A program made the position numbers and the translations under genes. The notes below the pieces were generated by a model. It ran no database searches. It worked only from the letters and a program-made list of their open reading frames with translations, and was not told where the DNA came from. DNA of 64,000 bases, taken from Bacteroides mediterraneensis (lineage in GTDB: Bacteria > Bacteroidota > Bacteroidia > Bacteroidales > Bacteroidaceae). This document shows, one piece after another, positions 52,930-62,133 of the stretch. How positions within the stretch are numbered: the stretch's first letter is position 1; the number at the start of each line of letters is the position of its first letter. Where the stretch lies: the NCBI RefSeq assembly GCF_025993685.1, contig NZ_DAJPEN010000001.1:4154001-4218000 (forward strand), given 5' to 3'.

Positions 52930-54036
52930 ATGAAGCCTATTATATTATTAGTTCTGCTTATATCCTTTTTTACTGTTTCATGTGATAGAGTTACAGAAAA
53001 ATCTTCTAATATCGCTCAGAAATATATTACAGATTCATGTACAGTCATTTCACTTGAAAAGAAGGAATTACCTATAGATTTGCTTTATCCTACAGATATT
53101 CAGGTTGTGGATACATTCCTGCTGATTTTACAACATCATAATGAAAATATTATACAGGCATATAGCACTTTGTCATTAAAACATCTGGGAAGTTTCCTTA
53201 AAAAGGGAAGCGGGCCAAATGAGGTTATGACTTTCGGATTGATAGCACAATCGTATACAGAGTCGGGAAATCCCAAAGTTATAATACAGTCCTACCCTAA
53301 TTATCTGGGTGTTCTTGACATAAAACGTTCTCTTGAATCAGGACAGACGGTATATGATAAACAATATAAATTTGAGACCCGTTTGGGGAAAGAACTGTTT
53401 TTAGCCTCACATAGTGTCTATGTTTTGGATTCTTTAAATCTGATGATGACAAAAGACCCTTTACGCTCTGGAGTTAAGAAAGACAACAATTTCTTTTGGG
53501 AGTTTTATAATACGGATAAGGACATTATAACCCAACGGTTGAAATATGAAGATTTTCCTTATATAAATTCTTTTTTGAAGGAATCTTACAGGGCATTAAA
53601 ACCAGATCGCTCAAAGGTTGCATTATTCTATAGATTTTTCGATATGGTTTCCATAGCTGATTTAAAATCAGGAAATGTTGTACAGATTATCCCGGAGGGT
53701 AAATCTATAAACTCAAGTATAGTAAAAGACATTGATTCACGTTGTCTATACTATAAAATGGGTAAATGTACGGATGATTATATATTTGGTCTTTATGCAG
53801 GTGGGTTAAGTGTATTAAAGGAGAATGATTCAAGGTTTAATGAAAACTGTTCTTTGAGGGTTTATGACTGGAACGGGAATTTATTATATAATTATCCATT
53901 TGGTGATAACATAAGGATGTTTACGGTAGATGAAGATCAAAGATTCCTGTATGCAGTAACAGATTCTGATTCTATAATCAGATATGATTTGAAGAATGTG
54001 TCTGTTTCAAAAAATCTTAAGTTTCAAGAGGAATAG
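52930..54036 (+). CDS. six-bladed beta-propeller lipoprotein
   Basis: A 368-residue lipoprotein (F-F-T-V-S-C, Cys18). Hallmark L-K-K-G-S-G-P-N-E-V is near residue 95. It starts M-K-P-I-I-L-L, like the propeller at 47756 (M-K-P-I-F-F-I), showing duplication of the peptide-propeller pair. Role as for its paralogue. Confidence 0.8.
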   Translation: MKPIILLVLLISFFTVSCDRVTEKSSNIAQKYITDSCTVISLEKKELPIDLLYPTDIQVVDTFLLILQHHNENIIQAYSTLSLKHLGSFLKKGSGPNEVMTFGLIAQSYTESGNPKVIIQSYPNYLGVLDIKRSLESGQTVYDKQYKFETRLGKELFLASHSVYVLDSLNLMMTKDPLRSGVKKDNNFFWEFYNTDKDIITQRLKYEDFPYINSFLKESYRALKPDRSKVALFYRFFDMVSIADLKSGNVVQIIPEGKSINSSIVKDIDSRCLYYKMGKCTDDYIFGLYAGGLSVLKENDSRFNENCSLRVYDWNGNLLYNYPFGDNIRMFTVDEDQRFLYAVTDSDSIIRYDLKNVSVSKNLKFQEE

Positions 54037-54258
54037 AAAAGTAGATAATATTAATCATTCTGCGGTTTTACCATCAGGCCTATAACACTGAATAACGGGA
54101 TATCTGATTACATAGAATTTCATCATTTCTCATTTGGGGCATTAGCGGTAAGGAGAATTGGGTATAGATATAATTTAGGTACATTTATTCTTTAGAAGGA
54201 GTCAGAAAGTAGATAATTTGTAATAATAAAATATAAGTCATATTTGAATGAAGTATTT
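54037..54258. other. intergenic, no gene seen
   Basis: AT-rich; two copies of AAAGTAGATAAT lie near 54047 and 54210 but nothing else stands out. It precedes the adaptor remnant. Confidence 0.4.
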
Positions 54259-54346
54259 ATGAGAACACACTACGGATATGTGCTGCCGAAATATTGGCCG
54301 GCGGCGAGAAGAAAGATGATACTTCCGGAAAGGAAGGAGTGGAAAC
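54259..54346 (+). pseudogene. remnant of the RND adaptor gene 5' end fused to leader repeat copy 3
   Basis: ATGAGAACACACTACG at 54259 is the same start as the adaptor at 57962, and the rest matches its first about 107 bases with deletions, ending in AAGGAGTGGAAAC, after which repeat copy 3 takes over. The shared GAGTGGAAAC is present in both sequences (adaptor 58059-58068). No function is left. Confidence 0.75.
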
Positions 54347-54530
54347 ATGAATTACGTGCATGTAAACAATGAATATCATGTTCCACTCCATGTTAAACCC
54401 ATCCGATTGAAGAATTGAAAATCAACGAAGTCAAAGGAGGTGTTACCGATGCAAAGTTAATTATAATAAAATCAGAATTGAGAGAATAGAGGTTTATTTT
54501 CATCTAATAAGTAATAACACTACTGTCCAA
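54337..54530 (+). repeat. leader repeat, copy 3 (disrupted)
   Basis: Hairpin GAGTGGAAACATGA (54337-54350) with TCATGTTCCACTC (54376-54388). After CCGATTGAAGAA a 20-base insertion precedes AAAGGAGGTGTT (54433-54444) and ATG CAA AGT TAA (54449-54460). Downstream homology to copy 2 runs to about 54515, then the IS begins. No intact peptide gene follows. Confidence 0.8.
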
Positions 54531-55823
54531 TAAAAGTTGGCTAATCGGTCTTTGAAATTATTGAAATACAGTCTTTTAAGTGGTATTTCTGAATGAAACG
54601 GATTTGAATTTGTAGCTTAGCGGTCAAATTGAAGACCGCTTATGAACCAAGATAAATACGTATTCGCTCAACTTACCGCTTTTCTGAACAGAACACAGTT
54701 CAACAACTTCGTTCGCAAGTATGATGGTAATCGCTATGTGAAGCAATTCACTTGCTGGAATCAGTTACTTGCTATGATGTTCGGACAACTGAGCAATCGT
54801 GAGAGCCTTCGCGACCTAATTGTAGCTTTTGAAGCGCATCGTTCCAAGCAATATCATCTTGGCTTGGGACGCAATCCAATAGCCAAAGCCACCCTCGCTT
54901 ATGCTAACCAGAATCGTGACTACAGAATCTTTGAAGACTTCGCATTCTATATGATGAAGGAAGCTTGCGAAAAGCGAGCAACCAATATCTTGGAAATTCC
55001 AGGAGATAAGTATGCTTTTGATTCAACAACTATTCCGTTGTGTCTAGCCACATTTCCATGGGCGAAGTTCCGAAGAAAGAAAGGAGGTGTCAAAGCTCAT
55101 GTCTTATATGACATTGAAGCACAAGTTCCTGCCTTCTATACTGTAACCGCAGCATCGAAACATGACTCTACGGCGATGTACTCAATCCATTATGAACCAA
55201 ATGCTTATTATATATTCGACAGGGCTTATGACTCTTTTAAGGAACTATATCGGATTCACCTGACAGGTTCCTTTTTCGTTGTAAGAGCTAAGACGAACTT
55301 GAAATGTACAACGGTTAAATGGAAGCGCAGGATGCCTAAGTATGTACTGACCGATGCTGAAGTGAAACTGAGGGGATATCTCTCAGAGAAGAAATATCCC
55401 GAGTCATTCGTTACTACGATGAAGAGGATGACCGTGAGTTTATTTTCCTAACGAATGCAACACATGTCTCTGCATTGGATATTGCCAATCTCTATAAGAA
55501 AAGGTGGTTGGTCGAGCTCTTTTTCAAATGGCTAAAGCAACACCTTAAAATAAAGAGGTTCTGGGGTACAACAGAAAACGCTGTCCGCATTCAAATCAGT
55601 GTGGCGATCATTACTTACTGTCTCGTAGCTATAGTTCAACACGATATGCAATTGAAACGCTCAACTTACGAAGTTTTGCAGATTCTAAGTATCTCTCTAA
55701 CGGACAAAACCCACTTACGTGACCTGTTCGATAAGACTAATTTCAATGATGTCAAAGAACTCGATTGTCCCCTTTTTGAAGGACTATTTGATTAAATTTT
55801 TAACTCGTCCATTTTTATTGGAC
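54524..55823 (+). mobile_element. IS4-like insertion sequence, about 1300 bp
   Basis: Imperfect terminal inverted repeats TGTCCAATAAAAGTTGG (left, from 54524) and the complement of CCATTTTTATTGGACA (right, to 55823). The flanks share CTA, a possible short target duplication. It contains one transposase gene with a frameshift. Confidence 0.75.
54642..55795 (+). pseudogene. IS4-like DDE transposase with a frameshift
   Basis: Two pieces in different frames (54642-55451 and an open frame through 55795) together give a full-length transposase of about 385 residues: Y-A-F-D-S-T-T-I-P-L-C (first Asp), Y-I-F-D-R-A-Y-D-S (second Asp) and R-W-L-V-E-L-F-F-K-W-L-K-Q-H (Glu motif). The join falls near 55401-55406, where one base is missing: E-K-K-Y-P-E must continue as I-R-Y-Y-D-E-E-D. 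No slippery heptamer is present, so this is a mutation, not programmed frameshifting, unless it is a sequencing error. Confidence 0.8.
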
Positions 55824-55980
55824 ACTAATGATGTCTGTTTTTTTGTTATGGTTATGGATTTACACTATAAGAGTGATTTATAACCCGTTGGCGGAATTAA
55901 ATTGATAAAATAAATCGTTCAGGTATTAAGTATTGTGCATGACAGATAGATGCTATATTAATGTTTAATGAAGTCTTTAT

Positions 55981-57906
55981 ATGATTAATGTAAAAGCAAT
56001 AAAATTAAGGTTAATCGTTATTCAAGGTGCGGTGGTTCTGTTTCTGATGTCAGGATGCGTAAGTAGACCGGACAGGCTGGAATATGCCCTGGAGTTTGCG
56101 GGAAAGAACAGAGTGGAACTTGAAAAGGTTCTTGAGCATTATAAAGGAGACACTATGAAATACCGTGCGGCATGTTTCCTGATAGAGAACATGCCACGGT
56201 GGTATTCATACGACGGATGGCAGCTGGATACCCTTCATGCTCTTCTGGAAAGGCAGCTGGCAGGCACATTGAGAGAATCGGACAGGATGTGGCACGGGTT
56301 TGACTACCACACGCTTGAAAAGGTTTATGATGCAAGGGTGATTACATCGGACTATCTTATCCGTAATATAGAGATGTCATTCAGGGAATGGCAGGAAAGG
56401 CCGTGGAACCGCACACTGCCGTTTGAAGATTTCTGTGAGCTTATACTTCCTTATCGTATAGGCAATGAGAGACTGACGGAGTGGCGCACGCTGTACAGGT
56501 CGTATTACGGCCGTTTACTGGATTCACTGTATACAGGCAGTGATGTGCTTGAGGCATGTAAGATCATAAATGATGAGCTGGCAAGACAGGACTGCAGGTA
56601 TTGCGTGGACTGGAATGTTCCACACCATGACGCAATCCATCTTTTTCATACAAGAATAGGCTATTGCAGGGAAAACAGTGACCTGATACAGTATGCCATG
56701 CGTTCGTGCGGCATACCCGTAGCCGCCGATTTTATGCCATACTCTCCCGATTACCGCTATTCGCACGAATGGAATGTGGTACGCGATACCACGGGAAAAT
56801 ATATCCAGTTCGGCTATGATGGGATTGACCCATTACGCAACAATACCCAGAGTGACGGACGGAAGAAAGGAAAGGTTTTCCGCTACTGTTTTGCCATGCA
56901 GAAAGAGAGGGAGGAAACCTGCAATGCAGCCGGTTGGAATACCGGAGGTATGGAAGGGAAGTACTGGAAGGATGTTACGTCCGGATATTTCGGCGAAAAT
57001 GAGGCAGTGGTCGGGCTGTCTGCTAATGTGAATTCACCGGTAGGACTGGCCGTCTTTTCTACCGGTGGATGGAAGGTTATAGGCGAAGGGATACGTAAAA
57101 GTGGCAATAGGGTCTGTTTCAGGAATATCGAGCCATCTATAATCTATATGCCTGTTACTTTAGATTCCAACGTACATCCCGCAGGATATCCTTTCATGCT
57201 TTGCAGAGACGGGCATGTGGAGGAGTTTGTGCCCGATACAGTAAACCAAGAGAAGGTGGTGCTCAGCAGGAAAATGGCATTGATACCAAGAGTGGCAGCA
57301 TGGGGATACTCTCAGATCGGGGCACGTATAGAAGGTGATGTAAATGTTGACTTTGGCAATCCTAAGCTGATAGCCGAAATAAAAGATACCATTGATTATA
57401 CATTCGGAATATTTGAAAGCAGCTGTCATGTTCCTGTCAAATATGTAAGGTATGTTCCGCCTTTTGGACTGACACAGATTGCTGAACTTAGAATGTATGA
57501 TGATTCTGAGATGGAAAGGGAAATAAAACTCAGTCCGGTCACAGATTTGCCTTATATTGAAAATGTGACAGATGGCAATATATTGTCGCACTTATATCGT
57601 AAAACCGGTACGGTCTCTTCTCCACTGGTATTTGAACTTGACAGACCGTCACGGATAGAGAAGGTGTATTACATCCCGAGAACCGATGATAATTATGTAT
57701 GGAAGGGGGATGTATATGAACTGTTTTACAATGACGGTGTGAACGGATGGAAATCTTTGGGAACAAGGACTGCCTCCGGCAAGGACATCACATTCTCTGC
57801 ACCGAAGAATGCTTTGCTATGGTTGCGTGACAAGACCAAAGGAAATGAAGAACAGGTATTTATCTACAGGAATAACAGACAATGGTTTAATTCTGATTTC
57901 ATATAG
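55981..57906 (+). CDS. transglutaminase-like lipoprotein
   Basis: A 641-residue lipoprotein (F-L-M-S-G-C, Cys26). A transglutaminase-like/papain-type core is centred on G-Y-C-R-E-N (Cys229), S-H-E-W-N (His262) and an Asp about 7-18 residues later (D269 or D280), in the spacing of bacterial transglutaminase-core proteases. Earlier the protein is helical; the last 300 residues are strand-rich and end in what looks like a carbohydrate-binding-type (F5/8-like) region (D-G-V-N-G-W-K-S-L-G-T). It may cut or cross-link envelope proteins or the peptides. Gene follows the IS and precedes the adaptor by 55 bp. Confidence 0.8.
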   Translation: MINVKAIKLRLIVIQGAVVLFLMSGCVSRPDRLEYALEFAGKNRVELEKVLEHYKGDTMKYRAACFLIENMPRWYSYDGWQLDTLHALLERQLAGTLRESDRMWHGFDYHTLEKVYDARVITSDYLIRNIEMSFREWQERPWNRTLPFEDFCELILPYRIGNERLTEWRTLYRSYYGRLLDSLYTGSDVLEACKIINDELARQDCRYCVDWNVPHHDAIHLFHTRIGYCRENSDLIQYAMRSCGIPVAADFMPYSPDYRYSHEWNVVRDTTGKYIQFGYDGIDPLRNNTQSDGRKKGKVFRYCFAMQKEREETCNAAGWNTGGMEGKYWKDVTSGYFGENEAVVGLSANVNSPVGLAVFSTGGWKVIGEGIRKSGNRVCFRNIEPSIIYMPVTLDSNVHPAGYPFMLCRDGHVEEFVPDTVNQEKVVLSRKMALIPRVAAWGYSQIGARIEGDVNVDFGNPKLIAEIKDTIDYTFGIFESSCHVPVKYVRYVPPFGLTQIAELRMYDDSEMEREIKLSPVTDLPYIENVTDGNILSHLYRKTGTVSSPLVFELDRPSRIEKVYYIPRTDDNYVWKGDVYELFYNDGVNGWKSLGTRTASGKDITFSAPKNALLWLRDKTKGNEEQVFIYRNNRQWFNSDFI

Positions 57907-57961
57907 GGCACTTGAGTTTGCCATATTGGAAAAAAATATTTATTGAGGAAATATATTTAAT

Positions 57962-59038
57962 ATGAGAACACACTACGTATATGTGCTGCTGCTTGCCGCC
58001 GGAATGTGGGCCGGCTGCAGCGAGAAAAAAGACGACACTTTCGGAAAGGAAAAGGAAGGAGTGGAAACGGTTCTGCCCTCACAGGCGAACGAGGTGACGG
58101 TCATGACGCTGAAGAGGACCACGTTCAACCATGAGCTGGTGAGCAACGGTAAGGTGACGGCCTCACAGTATGCCGACCTTTCGTTCCGCCTCACATCGGA
58201 GCCTGTGGCGCACATCTATGTGAAGAACGGCGATGCGGTGAAGAAGGGTCAGAAGATAGCCGAACTCGACCTGTTCACCCTGAAGAACAGCCTGGAGAAG
58301 GCGGAGATAGCCCTGCGCCAGTCGGAACTGGAGATGAAGGACGTGCTGATAGGGCAGGGGTATGCGCCCGACCGCATGCAGTCAATCCCCAAAGACATAG
58401 TACGGCTTGCCGAGGTGAAGAGCGGCTACGGCCAGAGCCGTGCGGCATACGAGCTGGCGAAGTTCGAGCTGGAGCAGGCGGTGATCACCGCACCGTTCGA
58501 CGGGGTGGTGGCCAATCTGGAGACGCGGGGTTTCAACCGTCCGGACGGGACGAAGCCCTTCTGCCGCGTGATAGGAAGCGGGGGCATGGAGGTGGCCTTC
58601 AAGGTGCTGGAGAGCGAGCTGCCGCTTGTCAGGCGGGGAGACCGGGTGGAGGTGGCCCCGTTTGCCGGGACAGCCGGGGCATGCAGCGGTACGGTGTCGG
58701 AAATCAACCCGCTGGTGGACGAAAACGGGCTGGTGAGCGTAAGGGCCAGGGTGAACGGCGGTGCAAGACTGTTCGACGGCATGAACGTGCGTGTGAGCGT
58801 GAAACGCTCCGTTCCCGGCCAGCTTGTGGTGCCGAAGACGGCGGTGGTGCTGCGCACGGGCAAGCAGGTGGTGTTTACCCTGAAGGACGGCAGGGCGGTG
58901 TGGAACTATGTGACCACCGGACTGGAGAACATGACCGAATATACCGTGACAGGTGACGGCATGGAGGAAGGGGCACAGGTCATCGTGACCGGAAACGTGA
59001 ACCTTGCGCATGAGGCTCCTGTAAAAGTGATACCTTAA
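57962..59038 (+). CDS. RND efflux periplasmic adaptor (membrane fusion protein)
   Basis: A 358-residue lipoprotein adaptor (M-W-A-G-C, Cys19). Barrel-sandwich, hairpin and beta-barrel parts are in order: I-Y-V-K-N-G-D-A-V-K-K-G-Q (lipoyl half), a helical hairpin (E-I-A-L-R-Q-S-E-L), A-P-F-D-G-V-V-A (lipoyl half 2) and the barrel. It links the inner-membrane permease to the TolC-like channel. Base composition is abruptly GC-richer than the preceding genes. It is the source of the remnant at 54259. Confidence 0.92.
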   Translation: MRTHYVYVLLLAAGMWAGCSEKKDDTFGKEKEGVETVLPSQANEVTVMTLKRTTFNHELVSNGKVTASQYADLSFRLTSEPVAHIYVKNGDAVKKGQKIAELDLFTLKNSLEKAEIALRQSELEMKDVLIGQGYAPDRMQSIPKDIVRLAEVKSGYGQSRAAYELAKFELEQAVITAPFDGVVANLETRGFNRPDGTKPFCRVIGSGGMEVAFKVLESELPLVRRGDRVEVAPFAGTAGACSGTVSEINPLVDENGLVSVRARVNGGARLFDGMNVRVSVKRSVPGQLVVPKTAVVLRTGKQVVFTLKDGRAVWNYVTTGLENMTEYTVTGDGMEEGAQVIVTGNVNLAHEAPVKVIP

Positions 59039-59052
59039 AACATGTCCGTACT

Positions 59053-62000
59053 ATGGTAAGATTTCTGATAAAAAGACCGATAGCGGTACTCATGGCTTTC
59101 ACCGCCTGCTTCATCGTGGGGCTGGTGACTTACTTCTCGCTGCCCGTATCGCTGCTTCCGGACATAGACATTCCGCAGATCACCGTGCAGGTGAGCGGGG
59201 AGAACTCGTCGGCCCGCGAGCTGGAGAATACCATGGTGGCTCCACTGAGAAGGCAGCTCATGCAGGTGTCGGGGCTCAGCGAGATGCGGAGCGAGACGCG
59301 CGACGGGTCGGGCATCATCCGCCTGTCGTTCGATTTCGGCACGGATACCGACCTGGCCTTCATCGAGGTGAACGAGAAGATTGACGCGGCCATGAACAGC
59401 CTGCCCAGGGATGCGGCAAGGCCGAAGGCCGTCAAGGCGAGCGCGACGGACATCCCGGTGTTCTACCTGAACATGACGCTGAGGAAGGATGTGCCTTACC
59501 GGGAAACGGACGGGGACGCCTTTCTGGAGATGTGCACGCTGGCGGAGAACGTGGTGAAGCGGCGCATCGAACAGCTGCCGCAGGTGGCCATGGCCGACAT
59601 GACGGGGGTGCCGCAGAAGATGCTGCGCATCGTGCCGGATATGGGCAGGATGGAGAGCCTGGGCATGGGCATTGCCGACCTGGAGGCCATCCTCTCGTCG
59701 AACAACGTGGAGCCGGGGAGCATGCTGGTGCGCGACGGGTATTATGAATACAACATCCGCATCGCCTCCATCCTCCGTACGCCGGAGGACGTGCGGCAGA
59801 TCTGGTTCAACCGCAACGGACAGGTGAGGCGGCTGGGGGACATCTGCGACGTGCAGACGGTTACCCGCAACGAGACGGGGCGCTCGCTGGCAGGAGGGAA
59901 GCGGGCGGTGACGCTGGCCATCATCAAGCAGGGCGAGGAGAACATGGACAACCTGCGCCGTGAGCTGAAGGAGACCACGGACTATTTCTCCCGCATCTAT
60001 CCCGACATTGAGTTCAGCATCAGCCGGAACCAGACGGAGCTGCTGGACTATACCATATCGAACCTGCAGCAGAACTTCACGCTGGGCTTCCTGTTCATCT
60101 TCATCGTGGCGGTGTTCTTCATCGGCGACGTGCGTTCGCCGCTGGTCATCGGCATCACCATGATTGCCTCGGTGGTGATCACGTTCTTCTTTTTCTACCT
60201 CTGCCGGGTCTCGCTCAACGTGATCTCGCTTTCGGGACTGATCCTGGCGGTGGGCATGATGATTGACAATGCCATCATCGTGACGGAGAACGTGTCGCAG
60301 TACCGTGAGAAGGGGTATTCGCTGAAGCGTGCGGCCGTGGCGGGAACCTCGGAGATGATCACGCCGATGCTGAGCTCGTCGCTCACCACCATCGCGGTGT
60401 TCGTGCCGCTGGTGTTCATGAGCGGGATAGCCGGGGCCATCTTCATGGACGAGGCGTTTTCCATCACGTCGGGGCTGATGGTGTCGTATTTCACGGGCAT
60501 CATGCTGCTGCCCGTGCTGTATGTGCTGTTCTACCGTACGGGCATCAGGAAGCACAACTGGTTTACCGCCAACTTCAAGAACCTGCTGAAGAACGAATGG
60601 CTGACACGGTTCTATGACGCGGGTATTGAGTGGGTGTTTGCACATAAGACTGTTACCATGTTTCTTGCCATCGTGTCGCTGCCGCTGTGTGTGCTGATGT
60701 TCATGGTGATTGACAAGGAGCGTATGCCGGAGATTGACCAGAACGAGGTGGTGGTGGGCATTGAATGGAACGAGAACATCCATGTGGACGAGAACAACCG
60801 CAGGGTGAACGCCATGCTGGCCCTGGCCGATTCGCTGGTGGTGGAGCATACGGCCTACGTGGGCATGCAGGATTATCTGCTGGGCACGGAGAACGAGCTT
60901 TCCACTTCCGAGGCGGAACTGTATTTCCGGACGGCTGAGCCGGAGCAGATTCCGGTACTGACCGGACTGCTGGAAAAGGCCGTCCGGAAGGATTACCCTT
61001 CGGCTGTGGTGACTTTCTCGCCGCCGGTGACCATCTTCGAGAAGCTTTTCGTCACGGGGGAACCCGATCTGGTGGCGCAGCTCCGCAGGGCCGACCGCGC
61101 ATCGGTTCCGGAGGCGGGGGAAGTGCGGGCGATAGAGGATGCCATGGCCCGGGAGACCGGCTGTGCGCCCGAGGGCACGCCTTTCCGCAGCCAGCTGGAC
61201 CTGGAGGTGGACCGCAGCCGCCTGCTCCTGTACAATGTGGACTATGACGAGGTGGTGAGGGTGCTCCGTACGGCCCTGAAGGACAACCAGGTCTCTACCC
61301 TGCGTTCGTACCAGCAGTATCTGCCCATCGGCATCGCCGGAAGGGAGATGAGCGTGAACCGTATCCTGGCGGAGACGCTGGTGGAGACCCGGACGGACGC
61401 GGCTTCGGGAGAAAGGAACTATATCCCGTTGCGCGAGCTGGTGCGCATCGTTCCCGGGGAGGACCTGAAGGAGATCACTGCCGGACGCAACGGGGAGTAC
61501 ATCCCGGTGAATTTCTATGAGGTGAAGGATGTGCCGCAGGTGATGGACGGCATACGCAGGGCGGTCGACGGTGACAGCCGCTGGGAGGTGTCGTTCGGCG
61601 GAAGCTTCTTTTCGAACAGGAAGATGATGGGAGAGCTGACGGTGATCCTGTTCATCTCGGTGCTGCTGATGTATTTCATCCTCTGCGCCCAGTTTGAGAG
61701 CTTCCTCCAGCCGCTGATCGTGCTGGCGGAGATTCCGATGGACATCGCCTTCGGACTGGTGCTGCTGTGGGCCACGGGGCATACCATGAACCTGATGTCG
61801 GCCATCGGCATCATCGTTTCCTGCGGTATCGTGGTGAACGACTCCATCCTGAAGCTGGACTCCATCAACGAGCTGCGCAGGGAAGGCATGCCGTTGCTGG
61901 AGGCCATCCATACGGCAGGTCACCGGAGGCTGAGGGCCATCATCATGACGACGCTGACCACGGTGTTCGCCATGGTGCCCCTGCTCTTCACGTCCGACCT

Positions 62001-62133
62001 GGGCTCGGAGATGCAGCGTCCGCTTTCGGTGGCGATGATCGGCACCATGATGGTGGGCCTCGTCATCAGCCTTTTTGTAATCCCTCTTATTTACTGGTTT
62101 ATCTATAGAAAACATGAAGTCAAGAAGATTTAG
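59053..62133 (+). CDS. RND transporter permease
   Basis: A 1026-residue AcrB/MexB-type pump with twelve predicted membrane helices and two large periplasmic loops. F-L-I-K-R-P-I-A-V-L-M at the start, L-A-V-G-M-M-I-D-N-A-I-I-V in the first half (proton-relay Asp) and I-I-V-S-C-G-I-V-V-N-D-S-I in the second are present. The substrate is not shown; by context it may export peptides or drugs. Overlaps the TolC-like gene by 20 bp. Confidence 0.95.
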   Translation: MVRFLIKRPIAVLMAFTACFIVGLVTYFSLPVSLLPDIDIPQITVQVSGENSSARELENTMVAPLRRQLMQVSGLSEMRSETRDGSGIIRLSFDFGTDTDLAFIEVNEKIDAAMNSLPRDAARPKAVKASATDIPVFYLNMTLRKDVPYRETDGDAFLEMCTLAENVVKRRIEQLPQVAMADMTGVPQKMLRIVPDMGRMESLGMGIADLEAILSSNNVEPGSMLVRDGYYEYNIRIASILRTPEDVRQIWFNRNGQVRRLGDICDVQTVTRNETGRSLAGGKRAVTLAIIKQGEENMDNLRRELKETTDYFSRIYPDIEFSISRNQTELLDYTISNLQQNFTLGFLFIFIVAVFFIGDVRSPLVIGITMIASVVITFFFFYLCRVSLNVISLSGLILAVGMMIDNAIIVTENVSQYREKGYSLKRAAVAGTSEMITPMLSSSLTTIAVFVPLVFMSGIAGAIFMDEAFSITSGLMVSYFTGIMLLPVLYVLFYRTGIRKHNWFTANFKNLLKNEWLTRFYDAGIEWVFAHKTVTMFLAIVSLPLCVLMFMVIDKERMPEIDQNEVVVGIEWNENIHVDENNRRVNAMLALADSLVVEHTAYVGMQDYLLGTENELSTSEAELYFRTAEPEQIPVLTGLLEKAVRKDYPSAVVTFSPPVTIFEKLFVTGEPDLVAQLRRADRASVPEAGEVRAIEDAMARETGCAPEGTPFRSQLDLEVDRSRLLLYNVDYDEVVRVLRTALKDNQVSTLRSYQQYLPIGIAGREMSVNRILAETLVETRTDAASGERNYIPLRELVRIVPGEDLKEITAGRNGEYIPVNFYEVKDVPQVMDGIRRAVDGDSRWEVSFGGSFFSNRKMMGELTVILFISVLLMYFILCAQFESFLQPLIVLAEIPMDIAFGLVLLWATGHTMNLMSAIGIIVSCGIVVNDSILKLDSINELRREGMPLLEAIHTAGHRRLRAIIMTTLTTVFAMVPLLFTSDLGSEMQRPLSVAMIGTMMVGLVISLFVIPLIYWFIYRKHEVKKI

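Noticed and set aside
55380..55460. Programmed -1 frameshift in the IS transposase
   Set aside because: No X-XXY-YYZ heptamer or stable downstream structure seen in the overlap.
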